From contig JAUVWL010000009.1 of assembly GCA_030604135.1 (NCBI GenBank), positions 62,001 through 126,000 on the forward strand: a stretch of DNA of 64,000 nt, read 5' to 3'. Under the pieces are notes generated by a model. That model had not been told where the DNA came from and searched no databases. It saw only the letters and a program-made list of their open reading frames with translations. Below are positions 56,274 through 64,000 of the stretch, piece by piece (within the stretch, counting starts at the first letter, position 1; every line of letters begins with the position of its first letter). Position numbers and translations under genes: made by a program. The DNA comes from Burkholderiales bacterium (GTDB lineage: Bacteria; Pseudomonadota; Gammaproteobacteria; Burkholderiales; Burkholderiaceae_C).

Positions 56274-58096
56274 GCGCCGGCCTCCACAACAATGCCCCGG
56301 GAAAGCGCCAGTTCGTTCACCGCCTCGGCAAAGACACGCGCGCGGTGAACGTAGTTGTCGAACATGTCCAGGCTGGCACAGGCGGGCGACATCAGCACCG
56401 CATCGCCGCTGTGAGCCAGGCCGGCACCGGCAAACACGGCCGCCCGAAGATCGGCCACGTCTTCCAGCACCACGCCGGCTTCGGTCAGGGCCATCCCCAG
56501 TTGCTCTCGCAGCAGCGGTGCATCACGACCCATCAGCAAGACGGCCCGGGCATGACGGGCCAGCGGCTCGGCCAGGGGCCTGAAGTCCTGGCCCTTGCCG
56601 TCACCGCCCAGAATCATCACCAGGGTTCGCTCGGCGCCCAGACCGCGCACGGCGGCCAGGGTGGCGCCCACGTTGGTGCCCTTGCTGTCGTCGAAGTACT
56701 CGACACCGTCGATGATCGCCAGCGGCTCCACCCGGTGAGGTTCTCCCCGGTATTCACGCAGCCCGTGCAACATGGGCCCCAGTGCAGCGCCCGTGGACGC
56801 CGCCAGGGCCAGGGCAGCCAGCGCATTCGCCGCGTTGTGCCGACCACGGATGCGCAGCGCATCGACTGGCATCAGGCGCTGCATGTAGAGCTCGACCTCG
56901 ACTTCGGTTCGGCCGCGACGTCGGGTCTCGTCCAGCGCCTGGGCGCGCACCAGCCAGTCCATGCCGTTGACGGACTCGATGCCCCAGTCACCGGCCCGCT
57001 GCGGCGCGTCCAGGCCGAAGCTGGCATGGGCCCGGGACGGTTGCTGGCGGTTTCTGCCACCAAGCTTGACGGTGACCATGGGCGGCTGCATGGCCAGGAC
57101 CGCAGGGTCATCCCGGTTGAGCACCATCAGGGCCCCGGTGCCGAACACCGCGCGCTTGGCCCGCACATAGGCATCGAACGTGCCGTGCCAGTCCAGGTGG
57201 TCTTCGCTGATGTTGAGCACCGTGGCCGCCGAAGGCAAGGCATCCCAGGGTCCACCAGCCACACCGTCGAGCTGGAAGCTGGAGAGTTCGAGCACCCAGA
57301 CCTGGGGCAGGTGCGGCGGAATCGGAGCCTCTGGCTCAGGCGGCTGCAACAGGACAGCCGTGTCCGCGTCGGCCTCGTCCGTGCCACCGTCCGGCGCCGC
57401 GGCACCATCGCCTGTCACGTCTTCGAGACTCGTGGCGTCCATGTCCATGTCCGCGTTCGCAGCGGCGTCGGCTGACGACGGTGCGGTGGGCTCCGGTGCG
57501 CCTGCATCGGCCAGGGGCTGCGGCGCCTGTTGCTGTGCCTGGCGAGCCTCTTCGGCTTCGCGGGCCATCTCGGCCAGCTCGTGGTCGAGGGCGCCCGAGA
57601 GCACGTCCAGCAGCGCCGGACCGATGTTGCCGGCCACCGCGACCCTTCGTCCGGCCCGCTCCAGCAGCAGCCCGGTGAGCGAGGTGACGGTGGTCTTGCC
57701 ATTCGTGCCGGTGATGGCCAGCAGTTTCGGGCGGTACGGCCAGGCGTCACGACCGGCCAGGTCGGCCAGCGCCTGCGCAAACAGGTCCAGCTCACCGACC
57801 AGGGGCACGCCCTGCTGGCCGGTCCATTGCCGCACGGCCTCCAGCTGGGCAGGCGCCAGCCCCGGGCTGCGCGCGACCAGGTGCCATGACCCGGTGGTCA
57901 TCAGGGACGCATCGAAGGCGCTGCACACAAACCGGGCCTGCGGGCATTCGGTCTGCAAGGCAGCCAGTTGCGGCGGCGCTGGCCGGGTGTCGGCCACGGT
58001 CACGTGGGCGCCCTGGCGGGTGCACCAGCGCGCCATCGACAGACCTGAGATGCCCAGGCCGAGGATCAGGACGTTCTGCTCCTTCAGGTGATTCAT
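56270..58096 (-). CDS. murD: UDP-N-acetylmuramoylalanine--D-glutamate ligase with long acidic insertion
   Basis: Adds D-Glu in the precursor pathway. Motifs: [17 protein letters not shown]-loop GTNGKTTVT (130-138), [30 protein letters not shown] and [11 protein letters not shown]. At 608 residues it is over 100 longer than usual. The excess is mainly residues 172-265, an Ala/Asp/Glu/Pro-rich segment (for example [20 protein letters not shown]) between the GNIGPALL helix and the LELSSFQL strand. The start at 58096 overlaps the mraY stop; the open frame continuing to 59251 is only a shadow of mraY. Confidence 0.96.
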   Translation of the reverse strand: MNHLKEQNVLILGLGISGLSMARWCTRQGAHVTVADTRPAPPQLAALQTECPQARFVCSAFDASLMTTGSWHLVARSPGLAPAQLEAVRQWTGQQGVPLVGELDLFAQALADLAGRDAWPYRPKLLAITGTNGKTTVTSLTGLLLERAGRRVAVAGNIGPALLDVLSGALDHELAEMAREAEEARQAQQQAPQPLADAGAPEPTAPSSADAAANADMDMDATSLEDVTGDGAAAPDGGTDEADADTAVLLQPPEPEAPIPPHLPQVWVLELSSFQLDGVAGGPWDALPSAATVLNISEDHLDWHGTFDAYVRAKRAVFGTGALMVLNRDDPAVLAMQPPMVTVKLGGRNRQQPSRAHASFGLDAPQRAGDWGIESVNGMDWLVRAQALDETRRRGRTEVEVELYMQRLMPVDALRIRGRHNAANALAALALAASTGAALGPMLHGLREYRGEPHRVEPLAIIDGVEYFDDSKGTNVGATLAAVRGLGAERTLVMILGGDGKGQDFRPLAEPLARHARAVLLMGRDAPLLREQLGMALTEAGVVLEDVADLRAAVFAGAGLAHSGDAVLMSPACASLDMFDNYVHRARVFAEAVNELALSRGIVVEAGA

Positions 58097-59271
58097 CGCA
58101 GTTTCAGGGTGGACAGGCCGACCAGACAGAGCAGCATGGTGATGATCCAGAAGCGGACCACGACCTGCGTCTCCTTCCAGCCTTTTTTCTCGAAATGGTG
58201 GTGCAACGGCGCCATCTGGAACAGGCGCCGGCCCTCGCCGAAGCGGCGCTTGGTGTACTTGAAGTAGCTGACCTGCAGCATCACCGACAGCGCCTCGACC
58301 ACAAAGATGCCGCCCATGATGGCCAGCACGATCTCCTGGCGGACGATCACGGCAATGGTTCCCAGGGCGCCACCCAGCGCCAGCGCACCCACGTCGCCCA
58401 TGAAGACCTGGGCCGGGTGGGTGTTGAACCAGAGGAATGCCAGGCCGGCACCGGCCATGGCAGCGCAGAAGATCAGCAGTTCGCCCACGCCGGGGATGTA
58501 GGGCACCAGCAGGTAGCGCGAGAAGACCACGTTGCCGGTGACATAGGCGAACACGCCCAGTGCCGAGCCCACCATCACCACCGGCATGATGGCCAGCCCA
58601 TCCAGGCCATCGGTGAGGTTGACCGCGTTGCTGGCACCCACGATCACCAGGTAGGTCAGCAGCACAAAGCCGAACACTCCCAGGGGGTAGCTGATTTCCT
58701 TGAAGAACGGCACCATCAGGCCGGAATGCGGTGGCAGGTCCACCGTGAAGCCGGACGCCACCCAGTCGTAGAACAGCTCCAGCACCTTCATGTTGCTGGT
58801 TTCCGAGATGGCAAAGACCAGGAAGAAGGCCGCCAGCAGCCCGATGACGGATTGCCAGAAGTACTTTTCCCGCGATCGCATCCCTTCGGGGTTCTTGTGC
58901 ACCACCTTGCGCCAGTCGTCGGCCCAGCCGATGGCGCCGAAGCCCAGGGTCACCAACAGCACGATCCAGACAAAGCGGTTGCTGAGATCGAACCACAGCA
59001 GGGTCGACAGGGCAATCGAGAACAGAATCAGCACCCCCCCCATGGTCGGCGTGCCGCCCTTGCTGAGATGGGTCTGCATGGCGTACTCGCGGATCGGCTG
59101 TCCGATCTTGAGCGCCGCCAGACGCCGGATGACATAGGGCCCGGCCAGCAAGCCGACGATCAGCGCCGTCATGGCGGCCATCACGGCACGAAAGGTCAGG
59201 TACTGGAACACCCGCAGAAACCCGAACTCCGGGCTCAGACTTTGCAACCATTGGGTCAGGCTAAGCAGCAT
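58093..59271 (-). CDS. mraY: Phospho-N-acetylmuramoyl-pentapeptide transferase
   Basis: Ten-span enzyme forming lipid I from UDP-MurNAc-pentapeptide and undecaprenyl phosphate. Motifs: [16 protein letters not shown] (catalytic Asp pair), [26 protein letters not shown] and [17 protein letters not shown]. The length is 392 from the ATG at 59271. It starts inside the last 11 bp of murE-murF. Confidence 0.98.
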   Translation of the reverse strand: MLLSLTQWLQSLSPEFGFLRVFQYLTFRAVMAAMTALIVGLLAGPYVIRRLAALKIGQPIREYAMQTHLSKGGTPTMGGVLILFSIALSTLLWFDLSNRFVWIVLLVTLGFGAIGWADDWRKVVHKNPEGMRSREKYFWQSVIGLLAAFFLVFAISETSNMKVLELFYDWVASGFTVDLPPHSGLMVPFFKEISYPLGVFGFVLLTYLVIVGASNAVNLTDGLDGLAIMPVVMVGSALGVFAYVTGNVVFSRYLLVPYIPGVGELLIFCAAMAGAGLAFLWFNTHPAQVFMGDVGALALGGALGTIAVIVRQEIVLAIMGGIFVVEALSVMLQVSYFKYTKRRFGEGRRLFQMAPLHHHFEKKGWKETQVVVRFWIITMLLCLVGLSTLKLR

Positions 59272-62221
59272 GTGTGTGGTCCTCTTCTTGTTGTTCAGCC
59301 GCTGCCTGCAGGTCGAGCACCGCCTGCACCACACGTTCGAGTTTCATGAACCGCGAGCCCTTGACCAGCACGCTGGTGGGCGCTGCAGAGCCGCCTGCCA
59401 GCAAGGCGGCGCAGATGGCATCGATCATCGGAGGCATGTCGGGCCACCAGGTCGCTTGAGGCAGCTCGGCTGAGCCCATGGCCTCGGTCGCCCGCCGCAT
59501 CCATTCGCCACAGAGCTGCACCGACTCGATGCCTCGCGCGCGGGCATGGCGCAACACCTCCAGGTGAAAGGCCAGCCCCTGCTCACCGACTTCACCCATG
59601 TCACCCAGCACCAGAAGCCGTGGCCCGGGCAATTCGGCCAGCACATCGATGGCCGCCAGCACCGAGTCGGGATTGGCGTTGTAGCTGTCGTCAACCAGGA
59701 TGACGTCACGTCCAGCCAGTTGCATGGCGTGGGCCCGGGAGCGCCCGCCGACAGGCACAAAGGCTTCCAGCCCCCGCACGATCGAGGCCGGCGCCACACC
59801 CGCCGCCAGGGCACAGGCGGTGGCAGCCAGGGCATTGCGCACGTTGTGCCGCCCGGCGATGTGCAAGCGGCAGGACAGCTCGGCACCGGGTATCGCGATG
59901 CGCAGGGTCCAGGCGCCGTCGACCCAGTCGGCCTGCAGGGACCGCACCTCGGCGAGTGGGTCGCTGTCGCTAAAACGCAGCACCCGCCGATGTCCGGCCA
60001 GCTCCATCCACACGGGCGAGAATGCGTCATCGCTGGGGAACACAGCACAACCCTGCTCGGTCAGCGCCGAGATGACCGATCCGTTCTCGCGCGCCACGGC
60101 CTCGACACTGCTCATGAACTCCTGATGCTCGCGCTGGGCGTTGTTGACAAGGGCCACGGTGGGCCTGGCCAGGTCGGCCAGATAGGCGATCTCGCCCGGG
60201 TGGTTCATGCCCAGCTCGACCACCGCCATGCGGTGGTGGGGCCGCAAGCGCAAGAGCGTCAACGGCACCCCGATGTCGTTGTTGAAATTGCCGGCTGTGG
60301 CCAGCGCCGCCTCGCCACAGGCCGCACGCAGGATGCTGGCCACCATCTGGGTCACCGTGGTCTTGCCATTGCTGCCCGTGACCGCCACCAGCGGCATGTC
60401 GAACTGCCCGCGCCACGCGCGCCCCAGGGAGCCCAGGGCCAGGCGGGTGTCGGGCACTTCCACGCCAGGCAGGCCTGCATCGGCCAGGCCTCGCTGCGCC
60501 ACGGCCGCCAGGGCGCCCTGGCCCCGGGCCTGCGCCAGAAACTCATGGGCATCGAAGCGCTCCCCCTGCAGGGCGACGAACAGGTCACCGGGCTGCAGGC
60601 TGCGGGTGTCGGTGTTCACGCGTTGCATGCCCTCGGGCAAGGAACCCACCACACGCGCACCTGGCAGCTGCATCAGCAGCCCGGCCAGTCCGTTCATGGA
60701 GGCCGTGCCAGCCCTTGCCTCGTGACGGCGGAGCAGCGCGGCGCGGACTTCCTCCCGGTCGGAGAAGGGCCGGCGTACCCCCTGGATCTCCTGGTAGTCT
60801 TCGTGCCCCTTGCCGGCCACCAGTACCACGTCGGCCACCTGGGCCTGCGCTGCGGCCAGGCCGATGGCACGGGACCGATCCACCTCAAGGCGCACCCGTT
60901 CGGGGTGGCGCAGGCCGGCACGCATCTGCGCCAGAATCGCCAGCGGGTCCTCGCTGCGCGGGTTGTCGCTGGTCAGCACCACCTGATCGGCCCGTGCCTC
61001 GGCCGCGGCCGCCATCTGGGGCCGCTTGCCCGGGTCACGGTCTCCGCCACAACCCACCACCACCCACAGACGACCGGCGCGCCGTTGCGCCAGCGGCTGC
61101 AGGGCCAGCAAAGCCTGCTCCAGTGCATCCGGCGTGTGGGCATAGTCCACCAGCACCAACGGTTCCTGACCGGAGCCCTGACCGTGCACGGCTTCCATCC
61201 GCCCTGGTACCGGGCTCAATCGGGCGCATGCGCCCACCGCCTCGGACAGGGAAATGCCCAATGCGCGCGCCGCTGCGATCACACCCAGCAGATTGGACAC
61301 GTTGTAACGACCAACCAGGGGCAGACACAGGACATGGTCCTGTCCGTCTTCGCGCAAACGCAACGCAAACCCGTCGGGTGTGAGCGACACCGAATGCGCC
61401 TGCAATCGGGCATCCGGACGGTCAATACCCACGGTCCAGACGTCCAGGCCACGCTGTTGCACACGGGCCAGCAGCGATGGACCCCGCGGATCGTCCAGGT
61501 TCACCACCGCCGCCTGCAGACCGGACCAGTCGAACAACTGGAGCTTGGCGGCCCAATAGCGCTCCATGTCGCCGTGGTAGTCGAGGTGGTCCTGGGTAAG
61601 GTTGGTGAACACCGCCACACGAACCTGGCAGCCGGCCAGGCGATGCTCGACCAGGCCGATCGAAGACGCCTCGATGGCACAGGCGCGGTCACCTTCGTCC
61701 ACGAAACGCCGAAGTTCGCGCTGCAAGGCCACTGGGTCGGGTGTGGTCAGGCCGGTCGGCGTCAGGGTGGCACCGCCGTTCGATTCACCAACGGGTGGGC
61801 GACCCATGCCCAGGGTGCCAACGACGGCGCAGGGGCGACCGGCGGCGCACAGCAACTGAGCCATCCACCAGGCGCTGGAGGTCTTTCCGTTGGTGCCGGT
61901 GAAAGCCACCATATCCAGGGATCGCGACGGCTCGCCATGAAAAAGCGAAGCGATCGGTCCGGTCAGGGACTTGAGGCCGGGGACCGTGGCAATCCGCTCA
62001 TCCTGCCACGACCAGGCCTGAACACCCTCTTGCTCGACCAGCACCGCGCTGGCACCCGCCTCCAGCGCATCCGCCACGAAGTGGCGCCCGTCGGTCGCCG
62101 CGCCTGGCCAGGCGATGAAGGCATCGCCAGGGCGAACCTGGCGGCTGTCGACCTGCAGCCCGCCGCTGACGCGCGCGCGCAGCCAGGCGGTGATGTCCGG
62201 CAAGGAATGCAGCTGCTGCAT
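59261..62221 (-). CDS. Bifunctional MurE-MurF ligase fusion
   Basis: One 986-residue frame. Residues 1-505 are MurE: P-loop GTNGKTSS (109-116) and the DNPR motif in [10 protein letters not shown], which marks meso-diaminopimelate as substrate. Residues from Met509 are Mur[21 protein letters not shown]-loop GSNGKTT (616-622), [10 protein letters not shown] and [11 protein letters not shown]. The two are joined by a short Ala/Arg linker ([11 protein letters not shown]) with no stop or ribosome site between. It adds m-DAP and then D-Ala-D-Ala to the precursor. Its start shares one base with the ftsI stop (TGATG). Confidence 0.95.
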   Translation of the reverse strand: MQQLHSLPDITAWLRARVSGGLQVDSRQVRPGDAFIAWPGAATDGRHFVADALEAGASAVLVEQEGVQAWSWQDERIATVPGLKSLTGPIASLFHGEPSRSLDMVAFTGTNGKTSSAWWMAQLLCAAGRPCAVVGTLGMGRPPVGESNGGATLTPTGLTTPDPVALQRELRRFVDEGDRACAIEASSIGLVEHRLAGCQVRVAVFTNLTQDHLDYHGDMERYWAAKLQLFDWSGLQAAVVNLDDPRGPSLLARVQQRGLDVWTVGIDRPDARLQAHSVSLTPDGFALRLREDGQDHVLCLPLVGRYNVSNLLGVIAAARALGISLSEAVGACARLSPVPGRMEAVHGQGSGQEPLVLVDYAHTPDALEQALLALQPLAQRRAGRLWVVVGCGGDRDPGKRPQMAAAAEARADQVVLTSDNPRSEDPLAILAQMRAGLRHPERVRLEVDRSRAIGLAAAQAQVADVVLVAGKGHEDYQEIQGVRRPFSDREEVRAALLRRHEARAGTASMNGLAGLLMQLPGARVVGSLPEGMQRVNTDTRSLQPGDLFVALQGERFDAHEFLAQARGQGALAAVAQRGLADAGLPGVEVPDTRLALGSLGRAWRGQFDMPLVAVTGSNGKTTVTQMVASILRAACGEAALATAGNFNNDIGVPLTLLRLRPHHRMAVVELGMNHPGEIAYLADLARPTVALVNNAQREHQEFMSSVEAVARENGSVISALTEQGCAVFPSDDAFSPVWMELAGHRRVLRFSDSDPLAEVRSLQADWVDGAWTLRIAIPGAELSCRLHIAGRHNVRNALAATACALAAGVAPASIVRGLEAFVPVGGRSRAHAMQLAGRDVILVDDSYNANPDSVLAAIDVLAELPGPRLLVLGDMGEVGEQGLAFHLEVLRHARARGIESVQLCGEWMRRATEAMGSAELPQATWWPDMPPMIDAICAALLAGGSAAPTSVLVKGSRFMKLERVVQAVLDLQAAAEQQEEDHTHAA

Positions 62222-63954
62222 CAGAACGACTCCTCCACAACCTCGGCCACGATCTGTGGCTTGACATCCATGTCGGGCTGCACGCCCAGGATGCGCAAGG
62301 CATGCTGCACCGTTTCACTGAACACCGGCGCAGCCACGATGCCACCGTAATAGTGACCGTTGCGGGGTTCGTCGACCATCACGGCCACCACGATGCGCGG
62401 GTCTTCAATGGGTGCGAGTCCGACGAAGAAGCTGCGGTACTTGCGGTCCGAATAGCCGCGCCCTTCCTGCTTGCGGGCGGTTCCTGTCTTGCCTCCCACC
62501 GAGTAACCCATGGTCTGCGCCCGGGTGGCTGTTCCGCCCGGTTCGGTGGCCATGTGCAACATGCGGCGCACCGCCGTGGCGCTTTCGCGGCTGAAGACTC
62601 GAACACCAGCCACCGGCTCGTCGGTCTTGACCATGGTCAGCGGGATCAGCTCGCCATCGCGCGCGAACACCGTGTAGGCCTGCGCCAGCTGGAACAGGGA
62701 AGCCGACACGCCATAGCCGTAGCTCATGGTGGCGTGCTCGATCGGACGCCATGTCTTGTAGGGACGCAGCCGTCCGCTGACGGCTCCGGGAAATGGCACC
62801 ACCGGCTTTTGACCGAAACCCGACTGGGCATAGGTCTCCCAGAGATCACGTGCTGGCATCTGCATGGCCATCTTGACCGTGCCCACGTTGCTGGACTTCT
62901 GAATGACCTCCTTGACCGTCATGACCCCGTAGTCACGGGCATCGCGTATCGTCGCACCGCCTATGTTCATCCGGCCCGGCGCGGTCGCGATGCGCGAGTC
63001 GGGGCGGACCAGGCCCTTGTCCAGTGCCAGGGCCGCCACAAACGGCTTCATGGTGGAACCTGGCTCGAAACTGTCGGTCAGGATGCGGTTGCGCAGCTGC
63101 TCACCACTGAGGTTCTGGCGCCGGTTGGGGTTGTAGCTCGGGTAGTTGGCCAGAGCCAGCACCTCGCCGGTGTGGGTGTCGAGCACGATCACACTGCCGG
63201 CGCGCGCCTTGTGCGTGGCAATGGCCTCGCGCAGTTTCTGATAGGCAAAGAACTGGATTTTGCTGTCGATCGACAGCTGAAGATCGGCACCGTCCACCGG
63301 CGGCACGACCTCGCGGACATCCTCGATCACACGACCCAGGCGGTCCTTGATGACCCGACGCGAACCGTCTCGCCCGGCCAGGCGCTGCTGGAAAGCCAGC
63401 TCGATGCCCTCCTGCCCCCGGTCCTCGACGTTGGTGAAGCCCACCACGTGTGCAGCCGCTTCGGCTTCGGGATACTGTCGCTTGTACTCGGGACGCTGGT
63501 AAATGCCCTTGATGCCCAGCGCGGCGATCTCGGTGGCCACCGGCTGATCAACCTGGCGCTTGATCCAGACAAAGGTCTTGTCTTCAGCCGACAGGCGTTG
63601 GCGCAAGCTGCCCAGGGGCATCTCGAGCAAACGCGCCAGCTCCCGCAACCTGGGGTCGTCCTTGGGGACATCTTCCGGAATGGCCCAGATGCTCTGCGCG
63701 ACCACGCTCGATGCAAGCATCAGGCCATTGCGATCCAGAATGCGCCCCCGCTTGGCGGGAAGCGCCAGCGTGCGCGCATACCGCACCTCACCCTGACGCT
63801 GATAGAAATCCTTGCCGACCACCTGCACATACGTCGCCCGGCCCGCCAGCACGGCAAAAGCCATGGCCAGCACGGCCACAATGAACTTGCTGCGCCAGAC
63901 CGGTGTCTTGCTGGCCAGCAAGGGGTTGGTGTGGTAGCTGAGGCTGCGCGTCAC
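62221..63954 (-). CDS. ftsI: Septal penicillin-binding protein FtsI (PBP3)
   Basis: Class B transpeptidase of the divisome, target of beta-lactams. The 577 residues have one N-terminal span (FIVAVLAMAFAVLAGRATYV), a PBP dimer domain (KRGRILDRNGLMLA) and the transpeptidase motifs STMK (300-303, nucleophile Ser300), SSN (354-356) and KTG (489-491). The GTG start at 63954 overlaps the stop of the preceding frame (GTGA). Confidence 0.97.
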   Translation of the reverse strand: MTRSLSYHTNPLLASKTPVWRSKFIVAVLAMAFAVLAGRATYVQVVGKDFYQRQGEVRYARTLALPAKRGRILDRNGLMLASSVVAQSIWAIPEDVPKDDPRLRELARLLEMPLGSLRQRLSAEDKTFVWIKRQVDQPVATEIAALGIKGIYQRPEYKRQYPEAEAAAHVVGFTNVEDRGQEGIELAFQQRLAGRDGSRRVIKDRLGRVIEDVREVVPPVDGADLQLSIDSKIQFFAYQKLREAIATHKARAGSVIVLDTHTGEVLALANYPSYNPNRRQNLSGEQLRNRILTDSFEPGSTMKPFVAALALDKGLVRPDSRIATAPGRMNIGGATIRDARDYGVMTVKEVIQKSSNVGTVKMAMQMPARDLWETYAQSGFGQKPVVPFPGAVSGRLRPYKTWRPIEHATMSYGYGVSASLFQLAQAYTVFARDGELIPLTMVKTDEPVAGVRVFSRESATAVRRMLHMATEPGGTATRAQTMGYSVGGKTGTARKQEGRGYSDRKYRSFFVGLAPIEDPRIVVAVMVDEPRNGHYYGGIVAAPVFSETVQHALRILGVQPDMDVKPQIVAEVVEESF

Positions 63955-64000
63955 GGCCGACCTCCCGTCGCGGGCGTACCGCTGCCTGCCAGACCCTGCG
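63951..64000 (-). CDS. ftsL: Probable C-terminus of FtsL, cut by the window edge
   Basis: Only the last 15 codons are visible (QGLAGSGTPATGGRP, stop). The identity is inferred from position: ftsL precedes ftsI in nearly all proteobacterial dcw clusters, and the GTGA overlap with ftsI fits. A Gly/Pro-rich tail is common for FtsL in this group, but the fragment alone proves nothing. Confidence 0.55.
   Translation of the reverse strand, partial: QGLAGSGTPATGGRP

Noticed and set aside
58097-59251. Upstream extension of the murD frame giving a 993-residue protein
   Set aside because: The extension lies wholly inside mraY in another frame; MurD homology starts at the ATG at 58096, which overlaps the mraY stop.
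60697-60760. Treating murE and murF as two separate genes split at Met509
   Set aside because: No stop codon and no ribosome site lie between the two domains; the frame is continuous.
59546-62350. 934-residue plus-strand open frame
   Set aside because: Antisense to murE-murF; composition (His/Gln/Arg-rich) is typical of a GC-rich shadow frame and no domain is recognisable.

Overview
The window looks like a contiguous piece of a GC-rich betaproteobacterial chromosome. Gene content and order point to Burkholderiales, most likely family Comamonadaceae. Supporting signs are the ffh / CcsA-like / PP0621-like / pilS / pilR / ampD order, the accB-accC-prmA-zinc-ribbon run, the rnb-tonB-mtgA run, a MurE-MurF fusion inside the dcw cluster, and an Ala/Lys/Pro histone-H1-like protein. 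Genus is not assigned. No tRNA, rRNA, insertion sequence, prophage or CRISPR array was found. Coding density is very high, and the only gene-free stretch over 300 bases is 17221-17650.

Layout. 1-2854: lipocalin lipoprotein (cut by the left edge), two small envelope proteins and miaB. 2896-10073: a GlrK / lipoprotein / GlrR two-component operon followed directly by opgG-opgH (osmoregulated periplasmic glucans). The gap before opgG holds a perfect TGTC-N10-GACA palindrome, an IHF-like site and a -24/-12 (sigma54) promoter, so the regulator probably drives its neighbour. 10091-17220: CbiM-like permease, ffh, CcsA-like protein, pilS-pilR and ampD. 17221-21903: class Ia ribonucleotide reductase nrdA-nrdB behind two NrdR boxes 32 bp apart that overlap a sigma70 promoter. 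22025-22590: H1-like protein made of 22 hexapeptide copies, with a terminator. 22600-29183 (minus): PfkB kinase, DUF3426 zinc-ribbon protein, prmA, accC, accB, a TlpA-like thioredoxin and an unrecognised gene. 29260-32237: mpl and two unrecognised genes. 32400-33716: DAHP synthase behind a leader peptide rich in Phe/Tyr/Trp codons and a terminator, a classic attenuator. 33775-36008: chromate efflux ChrA with a rhodanese-ChrB fusion. 36133-39696: tldD, a beta-hydroxyacid dehydrogenase and rodA. 39768-46610: YqiA-like esterase, RNB exonuclease, TonB-like protein, mtgA, acyltransferase, CDP-diglyceride synthetase, ruvC and a small membrane protein. 46628-64000 (minus): the dcw cluster ftsL(end)-ftsI-murE/F-mraY-murD-ftsW-murG-murC-ddl-ftsQ-ftsA-ftsZ-lpxC.

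How the genes work together. The main theme is the cell envelope: peptidoglycan precursor synthesis (MurC, D, E/F, MraY, MurG, Ddl), recycling (Mpl, AmpD), polymerisation and division (FtsI, FtsW, RodA, MtgA, FtsQAZ), lipid A (LpxC), periplasmic glucans (OpgGH) and fatty-acid supply (AccBC). Most dcw junctions are four-base start/stop overlaps, implying translational coupling. Two junctions (ftsW-murG and murG-murC) carry duplicated junction sequence that creates small, perfectly coupled extra reading frames. These, the opgGH promoter module and the aromatic leader peptide are the least expected features here.
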